Assembly: GCA_029448655.1 (NCBI GenBank)
Contig: JACCLO010000005.1
Coordinates: forward strand, 2,790,001-2,854,000
Direction: 5' to 3'
DNA from: Wolfiporia cocos
Taxonomy: Eukaryota; Basidiomycota; Agaricomycetes; Polyporales; Phaeolaceae
Length of the DNA: 64,000 nucleotides
The translations under genes were made by a program, and so were the position numbers. Positions 36,757 to 48,480 of this stretch are shown piece by piece. The first letter of the stretch is position 1. The number at the start of each line of letters is the position of its first letter. The notes beneath the pieces were generated by a model, which had not been told where the DNA came from, made no database searches, and saw only the letters and a list, made by a program, of their open reading frames with translations.

Positions 36757-38031
36757 CTACTCTTCTTCGTCGCTGCGTGTGTCTTCGGCGCTGGAGCCGC
36801 TCACTACGAGCCAAGCGACACGGCAGATCTCCCAGAACCACAAGACCTGGATGGCCTACCAAGCGGATAAGCACAATTGGTATCACACCGAGTCTGGCGG
36901 GGCGTACCTGCAGCGCCACCAGCATGCTGAAGAATGCCCAGTATACCTGTTTGCTCATGAAATGACCGTGGTCGCGGTCCCAGAGAGAGGGGATTAGCCG
37001 ACTTGCGTCCCAAGTGGACCTGATGGCGATCACGAAAAGGGCGTGCCGGGTCACTGCCCATGAAATCATGAAGCAGACGAAGGTCACATCACAGAGCGTC
37101 GAAAGGGCTACGTAGCGGAGCATTTTTGCTAGCTAAGTCGTATTTTAGCCGGATATACTGACGGCCTTGATTCGACTCACCGGCAAGATGATATCGCACC
37201 AGTCCATCAGCAACATGATTAGACAGCCGACCCTTGTGTAGTTGTAGAAGTAGCTCCCGACCATGAGAGCAATCGTTATGACATGGTGCGTCATCATCTG
37301 CCAATGGTCCTTGCGACGCGCCTCCGCATTGATGACGAGAATTTGGTGGCAGTAGAATGCCGTCTCTAACAGGTAGTAGAATTTGATAGGAGCAGGAAGG
37401 GGTATGTGAGGATAACCAATCCAGACGTCTACAGGGTCGAGGGTCCTCGTGGGGAGGTTGCTATGAATGTACTGCGCAAGATAAGCATTGTGGCGTGATA
37501 TGATGAGACACGACTCACCAGTCCGAAGCACCAGATTGTGGTATAATAGATGAATGACCAGCCTTGTTCGGCGAAGCGAAGCACGCTCCTATGCATTTTC
37601 TTTGCCTCTTTTCGGGAAATTGGTACGTCGCCAGCATACACGGTGTGCCCGTTCATATGGCCGTTGCCATTGAGTGCCACCGCATGCCCATTCCCTTTCA
37701 ACGCGCCAGTCGCCTTCACATAGCCGTCTGCGAAGCCGTTCGTCTTTTCGTTGCCGTTGGCAAGCGCGGCCTTCGCGTTTTTCTGCCGCTTCAAGTCTCG
37801 GGTGAGCTTCCACTCCGCAAACGGCTCGAGGATCCAGAGACGCGAGAAGTCGCGGAGCACGGCCATTACCGCGATGAGGGATATGATGAGGCATCCGTCG
37901 AGGACGCCATTGTTGTAGTACTGCGAATCAGGGAACGAATCCGTCCTGGCTGGGACTGCGGTCGGGTACTGGAGCGAGACGAAGGGCGCCAGGTACGATG
38001 GGAGCCGCTCTAGGACGGCGGACGCGTGCAT
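36757..38031 (-). CDS. lag1: ceramide synthase, LAG1/LAC1 family
   Basis: ER membrane acyl-CoA:sphingoid-base N-acyltransferase. Exons 37519-38031, 37181-37471, 36908-37132 and 36757-36846 sum to 1119 nt or 372 aa. A luminal N-terminus precedes the first hydrophobic segment GCLIISLIAVMAVL. A variable basic and Gly/Asn-rich loop follows. The TLC domain includes FYYLLETAFYCHQI, the Lag motif with RRKDHWQMMTHHVITIAL (double His) and LIMLLMDWCDIILP. The C-terminus is acidic (SDEEE), as in CK2-regulated ceramide synthases. Its 5' end faces the U1A/U2B'' gene. Confidence 0.94.
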
Positions 38032-38596
38032 GGTCGTCGGTATATGCGTGCGACACGTCAATGTATCATGGGCTGTCCAGCGACGCGTTCGTTGGGTTTT
38101 GAGGCCGTGACACGCTGTCTAGCGCGGGAGAGCACGGCTGAAAGACGCACAGCATGGCATTAGCGACGGTGGGCATGGCGAGGAACGAAACAACGCACCG
38201 GCAGAGCGCACCTCTTGCTGGCCGTTGGGCTGGAGGTATGTGAGAGAGGTGGCAGAGAAATATATGCTGCCTTCTCTAAGCCGATCCCCAGCGCTCGCGT
38301 AAAATGACACGGAAATGAGCGCGTCTCCAGCGTGTGGTGTGGGGTGTGGTGTGGGCATTGGGAGCGCGTCGAATCTGTCACGCCTGCCGGCCGCGTACCG
38401 GCACTACGCACTACGATGCCGGCTGGCACCATGCGAGGAGCGGCCGGCACCGCGCCGGCCGTGTCACGTCTCCGGGCACAGTCGCGCCTAATACCGTGCG
38501 AATGTGATCAAATTCGCGCGCGCACCGCCCAGATCGAGCGATGCAGACATCACCTTGAACATCTCCTCCTTGCGCCAAGCTCCATCCCTCCGCGCC
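38032..38596. other. divergent intergenic region with a GT-rich tract
   Basis: Promoter space shared by LAG1 (-) and the U1A/U2B'' gene (+). A purine-asymmetric tract of repeated GTGTGG units lies at about 38331-38355. An 80-codon minus-strand frame here shows no motif and probably lies in the LAG1 5' region. Confidence 0.45.
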
Positions 38597-39580
38597 ATGT
38601 CGTCCACGCAGCCGAATGCGACGCTCTACGTGCACAACCTCAACGACAAGGTGAACAAGCAGGAGCTGCGCACGCAGCTGTACGCGCTCTTCACGACGTA
38701 CGGGCGGGTCATCGACATCGTCGCCATTAAGGGCGCGAAAATGCGGGGGCAAGCGTTCCTCGTGTTCGCCGACCTGGCGGGCGCGACCGCGGCCATGCGC
38801 GCCTGCGAAGGTATTGTCTTCTATGATAAACCGATGGTGCGCCGCCCATCTCATGCGCCCTGTTTGGAAGTCGTTGATTCGAATAAGCCGTGAACCCCGT
38901 GCTACGTCCTACAGCGGATCGAGTATGCCAAGTCCAAGTCGTACGCGACCCTCCAGCGCGAGGACCCGAGCTTCGTCCCGCCGACGTCAGTGCACGCAAA
39001 GAACCTCGTTGCTGCGAATGGGCGGGTGAACGGCGCGGTCTCTTCGGGAGAGAAGCGGCCGCGGGACGACGGGGACGACGGGGAGGAGCAACGGCTGAAG
39101 CGGGAGAAGGCAGACGAGGACGAGGACGGCGAGGAGATGGAGATAGAGGACGACGAGGAGGGGGCGAAGCAGAGCTCTGCGAATGCTGCCCGTACGTTCA
39201 TACAATTCAAGCTCACGTTCGGATCATGGATGCCTTTTCAGTGCCAGATGCGATACCGCAGGTGCTCCAATACCAATCAGCTCGCCTCCTATGTACAAAT
39301 TTACCCCAAGAAGTTACGGACGACGTTCTTTCAGTGCTATTTCAACAGTGCGTGACCAGTCTTCGTGTGGCGGCGATCTTCTTTACGATAGGAGATACGC
39401 AGATATCAAGGCTTCCAGTCGACACATGTGGTGCAGTCGCCAGCACCAAACGCAGCGGGTCAAAGGGTCAAGACGGCGCAGGTTCTCTTCGACTCACCAG
39501 ACCTTGCATCGGTCGCAAAAGAAGCCTTGGATGGCTTCACGCTGAAGAAGGGATGGGTGATGTCTGTTGCGTATGTCTGA
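38597..39580 (+). CDS. U1A/U2B''-type snRNP protein, two RRMs
   Basis: Binds the loop of U1 or U2 snRNA as part of the spliceosome; fungi often have one protein for both. Exons 38597-38836, 38915-39191, 39242-39347 and 39403-39580 give 801 nt or 266 aa. RRM1 starts ATLYVHNLNDKVNKQEL, with RNP1 RGQAFLVF. The segment RIEYAKSKSYA is a family hallmark. A highly acidic and Lys-rich linker follows (about 120-170). RRM2 contains LLCTNLPQEVTDDVLSVLF and TAQVLFDSPDLA. The junctions of RRM1 and RRM2 are in frame and complete. Whether it is closer to U1A or to U2B'' cannot be decided by eye. Confidence 0.94.
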
Positions 39581-39775
39581 GTTCCTGTGTTGCGTCTTCA
39601 ATCATCTGCTTTCCACATTTGATCTGGTCTGGCGGCGTGGCAGCCGAGAGAACACTTCGAATTATCTCATGCGCGTCTCCGATATTACCAAATTCAAATG
39701 ACATTACGCTGAGCCATAATTCACGGACCTACAAGTACAGCGGTTTGCATAACGACTGCTCACACCAAGATTCCA

Positions 39776-40677
39776 TTACGCGAGAGCCTTGTGGATCGCC
39801 TCGCCAACGCCCTTCGCGGATGTGGGGTTCTGGCCAGTGATGAGTTTGCCATCAACGATGATTCTCTCACCCCATGGCTCGGCGGCCTTCTCGTACGTCC
39901 CACCAAGCTCCTTGATTCTGTCCTCGACCAAAAAGGGAATGTCCTGTGGATGAAATGTCGGGATGGGCAATTCTCCTGATTCGAGAATCATCACGGGCTT
40001 ACCTTGACCTTCGCGACCTGCTCCTCCTCGACGTTGGAGAAGCACGTCGCCTTACGGCCGCTGAAGATCGACTTGCCGGAGGCGTCCGTCACGCCAACAA
40101 GAGCGCTAGCAGCAATGCTCGTCAGATGGGCGCATATAACTGCCAAATGCACGTTCTACTCACGCAGGCCCATGACACACAGCTGAGGTGACCTTTCCGG
40201 CACGCCAGAACTGCAATATGCTCTCGGCATCACCCTCGTCGCCTCAGTAAACACGGCACGCGTACCTCGTTCGCGAGCTTGATGTTCGCGGGGTCCGTCG
40301 CGAGGTCGAGCACGGGGCCGTGCCCGCCGACGTAGAAGATCGCGTCGTACTGCGTCGGGTCGACGTCCGCTACGCGCTTTGCGGTCGCGAAGCGGCGCTC
40401 GACGGCCTCGTCCTGCAGGAAGCGCTGGCTTTCTTCGTCCTTGAACAACTGCACGGAAGACTCGTCGACGGGCGGGTTTGGCCCGTTCGGCGCGGCAAAG
40501 TCGATCTGGTGCCCGAGCTTCTCGAGGACGTAGTACGGGTGCGCGGCCTCGGGGAGGTACCAGCCCTGTTGTGCGTGAGATGCGAGCGGGTGAGTGGATG
40601 GGAGGAAGAGTACGCACGGTCTGTGCGCCCGTGAGCGTCTTGTTGGCGGAGGTGAACACGAAGAGGATGCGGGCCAT
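39776..40677 (-). CDS. DJ-1/PfpI family protein, HSP31-like
   Basis: Class I glutamine-amidotransferase-like protein; relatives are glutathione-independent glyoxalases or chaperones for methylglyoxal stress. Exons 40618-40677, 40266-40565, 40164-40210, 40003-40105 and 39776-39943 sum to 678 nt or 225 aa. The N-terminus reads MARILFVFTSANKTL. DAIFYVGGHGPVLDLA is near residue 90. The nucleophile elbow SAVCHGPA holds Cys132-His133, as in Hsp31. No signal peptide. It is convergent with the U1A/U2B'' gene (195 bp) and divergent from MOB1. Confidence 0.93.
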
Positions 40678-42034
40678 TGTGAAGAATGTTCAGAATACGA
40701 GAGGTAGGTGGATGCACGAGTGAATGAGTTCGTTTTCAGTCAAAATCGAGGTCTTATGTCGGCGTGCTAGTGCTTTGTAAGGTGGTGGCATTGCCAACTG
40801 GGGATGCCGGACCAACGTCGGGGCCCCATGTGTCATAAGCAGGCAGAACAGTCGGGACCGGTATGGCATCATCCTGTGGCTCCCGCGGCCTGCGCGCCAG
40901 AGGGCGATCCAACTCGCTCGTGCTCCGGCGCCGCACACTCCATCCAAGAGCGGTGCAGATCCGCTGGAGCGCAATCTCTGGTTTGTGTTTGTGTCGCGGG
41001 TGCCCGTGCACCGTGCTGCGCCATGCCGTCGCCGGGCGCTTCCAGCAGTGCTCCCCGGAAGGCGGGAGAACGTTATGGTGGCGGGCAAAAATTCCTACAT
41101 TGGTAAGCCCCATCTATGCGCGACGCGGCTCGGGCGATGACGGCGGCGACAAGCGTGCGCGCGATGACCGAGCGATGTGGATTGGATGTGGGTCGGAGAG
41201 AGCAGGCATGAAGTAATGTGGCTGGCCGCCGCGAATGACCAAGCGTCGACCGTACGACATTCGTAAGGGTGTTAGCTGAACGAATGGGGACCGTCGCGGT
41301 TGCGTGTGGGTTCGCGTTTCGCGGTCGCGCTGTCGTTCGCTGGGCTTGTCCCTTATGTTTCGCAGAAACGCAAGCGGGAGATGAACGACCTCTGCGCAGC
41401 CCAGCATGGTCCCGATGCAGCTCGTCAGGCGAAGCGTCCGAGTCGAGCCGCGGAGGGATTCAGAGATCTCGATAACGATCTGACCAACTTCCAGCCGGGC
41501 GCCTGCTCGCGATCACTCCCACTCAGTGCGGGTCAAGGCTGGCCCCTTCAAGACCCTTGACCCGGGCGGGCCATTGACCTGGGTCATGCACCCAGCACCC
41601 AGGTCAAACCGCTTGACCCGGGTCAAGGCGTGGATATTCCCACATCACGATGGACCTACATTGTACAGTGGTGTTATGCATCTACATATGTGCTGGCAGT
41701 TAGATACCGAATGCAAAGCCAGTCTACGTAGTTGAATAGAGCCCACTTGTACAACACCCTCCTGAGTTCACCCATGCCTTCAGAATACCTCTCTGGACCT
41801 ACTTGTCCAATGGAAGTAGGAGCGTCGTCTACTTGCCGCTTCAAGCCCTCGATCGATCAATCATAATGTCATCAAACCGGGTTTATGTAAACCGGTCAAG
41901 CCCAACCCCGCTCCTGCATAGTACTTACCTCCCGGGCCTCCCCACGAATTCAACGCCTCTACTTTCAGGCTGCAGCCGCGCCGCGTACTCACCTCACTCT
42001 CTAATTTTCAAGTCAATCACGCAAGCGACCCACA
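40678..42034. other. long divergent intergenic region
   Basis: About 1.36 kb between the HSP31-like gene (-) and MOB1 (+). Open frames here are short and unconvincing. It holds the TTGACC cluster listed separately, and at 41874-41895 two AAACCGG direct repeats 8 bp apart. Confidence 0.45.
41530..41627. promoter_or_regulatory. cluster of TTGACC/GGTCAA half-sites with a perfect palindrome
   Basis: Seven half-sites related to TTGACC or GGTCAA lie within 98 bp: near 41530-41538, 41556-41563, 41574-41586 (two, inverted), 41601-41607 and 41612-41627 (two). The last is a perfect 16-bp palindrome, CTTGACCCGGGTCAAG. Another GGTCAAG occurs at 41894-41900. Such an arrangement suggests binding of a dimeric factor, but none is known to me for this site. 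Confidence 0.5.
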
Positions 42035-43276
42035 ATGTCCGCGTTCTTCGGCCTGTGAGCATTCCCCCCGTGATCGATGGTCGCGACGCGTGCGATTGAC
42101 GCGATGCAGGGGCAAGACGCGCACATTCAAGCCGCGCAAGGACGTGCCGGAGGGAACGAAGCAGTACCAACTGCGCAAGTACGCGGAGGCGACGCTCGTG
42201 AGTGGGTCTCCACTCCCCTTGTCGCAAGGGAGATAGTGAGAGATAGCGGGACGCGCACACAGGGCTCGGGAAATCTGCGTAATGCGGTGAAGCTACCCGA
42301 TGGCGAGGACTTGAATGAGTGGCTTGCGGTGCATGGTGGGCACTCACCCTGCTGTTCAGATAAATCGCCTAGCCGGGTAAAAGATGCTCAAATGACATCC
42401 TCGCAGCGGTGGACTTCTTCAACCACCTGAACATGCTTTATGGCACCGTGACCGAGTTCTGCACGGCACAAGAGGTGCCTATCACTTTGGCTTTCCTTCT
42501 GTCTCCCGATGACTATCTGCTTGTAGTGCCCGATAATGTCTGCTGGCCCGCGGTTGGTACTCTGCGCTCATGCGGGCGCACCCCTTCACTTCGGGTTATG
42601 TTTACGTTCTACTGTGACGTGATAGGTACGAATACCTGTGGGAGGACGGCGTGCGTTTCAAACGCCCTACCAAGCTGCCTGCGCCAGAATACGTCGATGC
42701 GCTCATGAACTGGGCGCAGGCCCTGCTCGACAACGAGGAGATATTCCCAAATAAGATAGGTACGCCTACTTTATCCGTATGGCGTGCCGTCCGCCTGACA
42801 AATCGTCACCGTCTCCTCGGTTACGCGCCCCACGCTGCCACTACAATCTCCCCACTGCTCGCTGACGGTTTGCGCCGCGCCCTCATCGATATGGCGCATT
42901 TGCCCATCGAAGGCGTCCCGTTTCCGCGCAGCTTCCGTGACACGATTCGGACGATTTTCAGGCGGCTCTTCCGGGTGTACGCGCACCTGTACAGCAATCA
43001 CTTCGACCACATCTGCGCATTGGGCATCGAAGGTGCGCACTGCCTCGCGCACTGCCTCGCGCGCGTGACCGCGATACTGACGCACCGCTTCAGCGCATCT
43101 AAACACAAGCTACCGACACTTCTTCTTATTCGTGCACGAGGTGCGTCAGGGTGCGAGTCTAATGGTAATTCGCCGCGCTGACGATGCGTGCGCAGTTCGA
43201 CCTCGTGGACAAGAAAGAGCTGGCGCCGCTCGACGAGCTCAACGATGCTATCCTCGCGGAGGACAAGACGGGATAG
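42035..43276 (+). CDS. mob1: MOB kinase activator 1
   Basis: Binds and activates NDR/LATS-family kinases (Dbf2/Sid2) in the mitotic exit and septation pathway. Nine exons: 42035-42054, 42110-42197, 42263-42335, 42407-42474, 42527-42552, 42626-42759, 42913-43032, 43094-43140 and 43196-43276. They sum to 657 nt or 218 aa, the normal size. The first exon is 20 nt and the fifth 26 nt. Key segments are TFKPRKDVPEGTKQYQL, DFFNHLNMLYGTVTEFC, CPIMSAGPRYEYLW (zinc cysteines) and HLYSNHFDHI (zinc histidines). The C-terminus is KKELAPLDEL followed by an acidic tail. Confidence 0.95.
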
Positions 43277-44053
43277 GGTGTGGATTCTCAGACATACACG
43301 GCGCGGCCGTCTGGGCGGCGTGCGGACTGCCTGGACGGTACCTGGCATTGCGGGGAGTGTATGCTATGTGAAATGTATTGGTCTTCTTGCACTCTGCAAT
43401 CTCGGCGGCTTTGCGGTGCGTTCCGCGAGCCGTGTTGGATGCCGGAGCCAGAGGCCTGGACGACGATTTCGATTTCCCCCCGAGCCGCCCGACGTCATTG
43501 GATGAGATAAGTGAGGGAGGGATGCGAGACGCGTGCTGTTGTTGTCCTTTGTTGAGTCCGACGCGTCGAGCAGCGGACGCGTCTTGCCAGTCGAAGGCGG
43601 AAGCCCGCAGCCGTGCTGCCCGTCGTCTCCTTTCTCTCTCGCGCCCCATTGCGCGGTAAGTCGCCACTGCCTGTCGATTGCGACGCAGCGAATGCGGTGG
43701 GTGCCTCACGAACGTTCGGACGCGATGCTGCTCCACGGCGTTGAGGGTGTCGGTGGCTATATGCGCTAGATTCGCATGACGAAGCTTTGGGCACCGGTTC
43801 TGATTCGTCCGTTCTGATCAAACGCACTTAGGACGGCGACTCCAAAGTCACGCCCACGGCCTCCCTCTCCAACCTAGCCTGCGTCCGGGTGCCTAGTGCC
43901 CAGTCCGCGCTCTGTTATCCTCCATACCCTTCAGCCGTTTCTCCCCAGGCCTCGACCCCCCTATAAGACTGCACCGGGTCTGCATCTGTGGTCGTCCACC
44001 CTGCCTTCCTGCCTGCATCATCCTGCACCCGCCCGCCCCTTCCACATCCCGCC
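43277..44053. other. intergenic region
   Basis: Nothing recognisable between MOB1 and the BTB-like gene. It presumably holds the latter's promoter; a pyrimidine-rich leader precedes 44054. Confidence 0.45.
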
Positions 44054-45381
44054 ATGGAGCACACAGAATGGGACTCGGTCTTCCAGTTCGTGTCTGAGCC
44101 CTTGGACATGCCCGACGCCATGCCTGAAAAGCCCGTTTCGGAAAAGGCATCTTTGGCTGCGCCCCCCTCCCAGATGCCAACCCCACCCGTGAGTGTCGAA
44201 TGCGAGCGATGTTCGTGCGCGAGCTGACAAGCCTGCTTTATACCCCCCGCTAAACACCCGCCTGCCCCGTGTGCACATCACCTCTGCGTCACATACATAC
44301 CATCAACCCTCGACCACTGCGTCATACATGTGTCTTGCAGCTCTCTAGCCAAGATTCTCTCAACGAATCTGAGCGGGAGCTCGACACCATCGTCTCGGTT
44401 TCGACGACCTTCCATCCCGGCGCGAATCTCAACCCGCTGCCCGCGGACCTAGTTTTCATCTCCTCGGACGCGGTTTTCTTCTACGTGCACTCCCACCAGG
44501 TCCTCGGCGCATCCGAGAACGGTTTCCGCGCCCTCCTCCCCGCGAAGGTCTCGCCCAAGTCCGCTATCAAGGGCGCCAACTCTAATCTTGACTTGGACTT
44601 CGGCTCGATCATCCCGCTACCCGAGCCGGCGCCTGTCCTGAACATCGTCCTCCACACCATCTACGAAATCTCATTTGCGCACTACTCGCCCGCGCTCGAC
44701 ACGCTCATCGCAGCCGTCGAGGCGCTCAGCAACTATGGTGTGCCCGTCGCTCAACACTGTGCCCCCGGATCCCCGCTGTACACGCTCTTGCTCGCGCAAG
44801 CGCCCATCGCGCCCCTCGAAGTATATGCGCTCGCCGCGCAGCACGACCTCTACGAGCTCGCAGTGCCGACGTCGGCGCACCTGCTCGGGTACCATCTCGC
44901 GACGCTGAACGACGAGCACGCGCGCAAGATGGGCGCGGTCTATCTCAGGCGTCTCTTCTTCCTGCACCTCGGACGCGTCGACGCGCTCAAGCGCCTGCTG
45001 CTCCCGCCGCCCTACCCGCACGCGCCGACGCCGGAGTGCGACTTTGTCGAGCAGAAGAAGCTCACGCGCGCGTGGGCGCTCGCGAGCGCGTACCTCGCGT
45101 GGGACGCTAGGCCAGGTGCGTGCAGCGTACGTTAGCGTCGATCAGGGCTCCGTGCTGACGGCTTCCGCGAATGCATTGTTGCAGATCTGTCCATGAGCGC
45201 GATCGAGAGCGCGTTATGCCCGTTGGGGGAGCACCTCTCGTGCGAGGTGTGCCGCACGGCGCTAAACGAGCGCATCAAGCAGCTCGTCGTGCAGTGGTCC
45301 GTCGTAAGGGTATGTGCCGCCGCCGCATGCGACGATCGCGCGAGTGCTGACGTCGCCGTCATTTCACAGAGAACGATATGA
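44054..45381 (+). CDS. BTB/POZ-like domain protein
   Basis: Exons 44054-44188, 44341-45115, 45185-45309 and 45370-45381 sum to 1047 nt or 348 aa. The final exon encodes only Arg-Thr-Ile and the stop. A disordered, proline-rich N-terminus precedes a BTB-like fold: PADLVFISSDAVFFYVHSHQ, then VLGASENGFRALLP, and a helical stretch APLEVYALAAQHDLYELAV typical of the region after POZ. This matches the large, poorly characterised BTB family of agaricomycetes. Near the C-terminus CPLGEHLSCEVC could bind metal but is not a full zinc finger. No partner is evident. Confidence 0.85.
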
Positions 45382-46072
45382 CGTCTTCGCGCTGGTGGCA
45401 CGGGGAAAATGCGGACGCCCGCGCCTCGAGGCCACAGCCTTGAGCTGCGGACCGAAGCCAAAATCATCGGGTGGCTTCCCGAGGGTGGAGCCTTTCAAAT
45501 GCTGCCCCCGTAAATTATTTCTATTCGCATTCATGATCATCGCCGAAATCCGAGAACGGTCATACACGCCTGATCGTCCTCCTTCCCATCCCCTGTCGTC
45601 GCATACACCCGCTGTATCATTATCATGCATCATCCCTTATCGGCATCACAAGACACGAATCCGCACCTGCACTATGTCCGTCCAGCATCGCTTTTATAGC
45701 ACCCACCTTCCATGTCTTTCATCCCCAAATGATGTGCTGCGGCTGTCCCCTTCTGTTGTTCTGTCCGGCATCTTTGTATTACTACTTCCGAGTATTGAAC
45801 ACACGCAGTGATGACATAGCTTCGTATAGATATCGCATTGCTACGATACGCATTCCGAGAACGGTGTTTGGTCCATACACGTCCCACCCGCTTGTTCGAA
45901 ATGCGCTACGAGTATTAATCCCGTATTCTACCGTGATACCATAGAACTAGGGCACCAACTATATACACGCTTGTTGGTCCGCCAAGATCCGTGTTGTGGC
46001 ATGACCTCCACCATAGAGTAATCAAAAAGGGCAAACATAAGAGGTAGGAAGCGTACGAGACGGCGGGACACA
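45382..46072. other. convergent intergenic region
   Basis: 3' flanks of the BTB-like gene and DBP8. I see no gene. Confidence 0.5.
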
Positions 46073-48244
46073 TCACTGTGTCCCCTCTACGTCTGCCTTA
46101 CGCTTCTCGCTTTTGATCTTGTGGATCTTTTCGCGCTTCCCAAAGTCAGAATCGTGCAGCTCCTGCAAGTTTCAATTTCGCGAAAGCGCAGTCAGAACAA
46201 ACACAGCAACAGTGGCTTCCGTGTGCTGCACTAACCATATTTGCAAGGCGCTTGGCCGTGGAGACTGTATTGAGCTTCTCCAGTACCTTCTCCTCTGGCA
46301 GCGTCATCTCTGTGAGCTTCGTTTCTGTGGTGAAACACGTAAGAGTGATTCGTCCGGTTCTTCAACACACAGGACCGCGCAAAAATGACGCAAGGAGCGC
46401 ACATGATGCAAGTCGGGGATCAAAGCTACTCACTGATCCGTTCCTCAATCTTGAGCACGCGCTCCTCATCGTGCTGCGTCACGAAGCTCACAGAGACACC
46501 GCCCTTGCCCTTACGCGCCGTTCGCCCAACACGATGCGTATACTCCTCCGGCTCGTCGGGCATGTCCCAGTTGATGACGAGCGCGACGTCCTCGATATCC
46601 AGTCCACGCGCGCCGACGTCCGTCGAGATGAGCACGGGCACGACGCTCGCACGGAAAAGAGATAGTGACGAGAGCCGCTCGCGCTGCGTCAGCCGAGAGT
46701 GCAGTGCCGTGCTGCGAATGTGAAGCATCTTCAGGAGGTGCGTAAGGTACGCCGCGGTGCGCGGGCGCCGGCAGAATATGATCGTCGGGGGCGGCTGCTC
46801 GATCGCATCTGGATCGTCGGCGCTGGAGGTCTTGGTTTTTGGCTTTTTGCCCCTGGATTTTGCAGCAGGTTTGCCCTTCTTGGAGGGCTTGGTAGGTTCA
46901 GGTGGGGCACGGCGAAGGTGGATGGTGGATTCTGGAGGATTGCAGAGCAGGTAGTACAGGTATGGTTCCCGGACTTGGGAAGGAACGAGGATGTAGTGCT
47001 GTTGGAGTGTCTCCACCGTCTCAACGCTGTGTGTATGGGTTAATATACACAAATGAACAGAGTCATATAGAAAGCATCGATACCTTTCGGTCATCCTGTG
47101 AATGAACGGTTTTTGCTTGCCCGGTTTGGGCGGTGCTTCAGCGATAGTCTCAACTGCAGGCGTTAGCGTTGCAGTGAATAGACAAGTCTGCCGCTCTTTA
47201 GGAAGTGTTTCAAACAAAAATGATAGCTCCGGAGCGAACGTAGGCGTGAGAAGTCGATCGGCCTCATCCAGGACCTGAGACGCGTCAGCACTGGCAATAT
47301 GAATATGACGATGCATCTCATACGTACCAGGAACTTTATTCTCGATAGGTCCCACTCTCCACTGCTGCTCTGTAAGTGGTCTACTATTCGCCCAGGGGTA
47401 GCTACGACTACGTGAGGGCGGTTTCCAAGCTCGAGAGCCTGTGACATCATATCCATGCCTCCAACTACGACAGCGGTACGCAGATTCAGCGCGCCACCGA
47501 GCACCGCAAACTGTTCAGATATCTGGAAAGCAAGCTCGCTAGCCATTCTCAGTATCTTGTAGCTTAAAGGGCGCTAGTAGACACACCGAGTGGGCGTGAG
47601 GACCAATGCAAAGATGCCATATGGGTCCACAGCCAGTTTCTGTAGAATTGGCAGAGCAAATGCAATCGTCTTCCCGGAACCTGTCTTGGCATTGCCTATG
47701 CAGTCTCTGCCTTGGATGTCAAATATGTCAAGTTTCCTTCTACTATATATACCAATGCATGCTCGCCTTGTAGTAATGGCGGTATACACGCTGCCTGAAT
47801 TTCGGTAGGGGCACGTATGGACATTTTCGAAAGAGCGGTGATGAGCGCAGAAGAGATCCCCATAGAAAAGAACGTAGTTGGGAGGGGTTTTGAGGGTTTA
47901 TCTGACGCAGATTGTGTAATATTTGCAGCTCGAGGTGTTATGGAAATTCGCGACGAGAAGCGGTCCTCAATGTCAAAGCCGTCCCGAGCCTGAGGAAACT
48001 GTTCAGACACGTTTGCGCCTCTCTCTCCTTCAGACAGGCTCTCATTGTCTGAAGTCGAGTCCGAGCCAGAGTCCGAATGCGAAGACGAGGGATCTGCCCT
48101 TTGCTCTTCATCACCAGATTGCCCTTCCACACCAGGATCGTCGTCAGAGTCGATATCTTGTCTGAAGCGTTTCCTGCCAGGCTCCTCCTGCATACGAAGG
48201 AGGTCGTCAGCCGTAAGAGCCTGCCGCTTTTTACCAGCAACCAT
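46073..48244 (-). CDS. dbp8: DEAD-box RNA helicase DBP8 (DDX49)
   Basis: Nucleolar ATP-dependent helicase needed for 18S rRNA maturation. Exons 47767-48244, 47587-47710, 47328-47538, 47084-47274, 46434-47026, 46236-46324 and 46073-46162 sum to 1776 nt or 591 aa. The N-terminal extension is acidic. Motifs in order: [13 protein letters not shown] and [13 protein letters not shown] (Q region), AKTGSGKT (I), PTREL (Ia), TPGR (Ib), DEAD (II), FTATLT in place of SAT (III), [10 protein letters not shown] (V) and HRVGRTAR (VI). A Lys/Pro-rich insertion of about 40 residues (near [15 protein letters not shown]) interrupts the second RecA domain. Intron 1 (47711-47766) begins with GC, not GT. Confidence 0.94.
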
Positions 48245-48480
48245 TATTATGGACGAAGAGCAAAGTCGAGGGCGGTTCGGGAACTGCCGATGTACGATCG
48301 CCGCTATGAGTTTTCCGAGTTTCGCGGATCAATCGGGCGTGCCGAAAGTCGCCCGACAAAGGACTACTATGTATTCCGGAGACGCGCGTAGAGTATACAT
48401 TACATAGGAATACATCAGATTATGCTGGTAAGTGGATCTTGAGTGTCCAATAGTCCGAGCTCATCGCAGAAGTGGTACTA

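Noticed and set aside
38119..38358. An 80-codon minus-strand frame upstream of LAG1
   Set aside because: No motif and no good splice link to LAG1. Probably within its leader or promoter.
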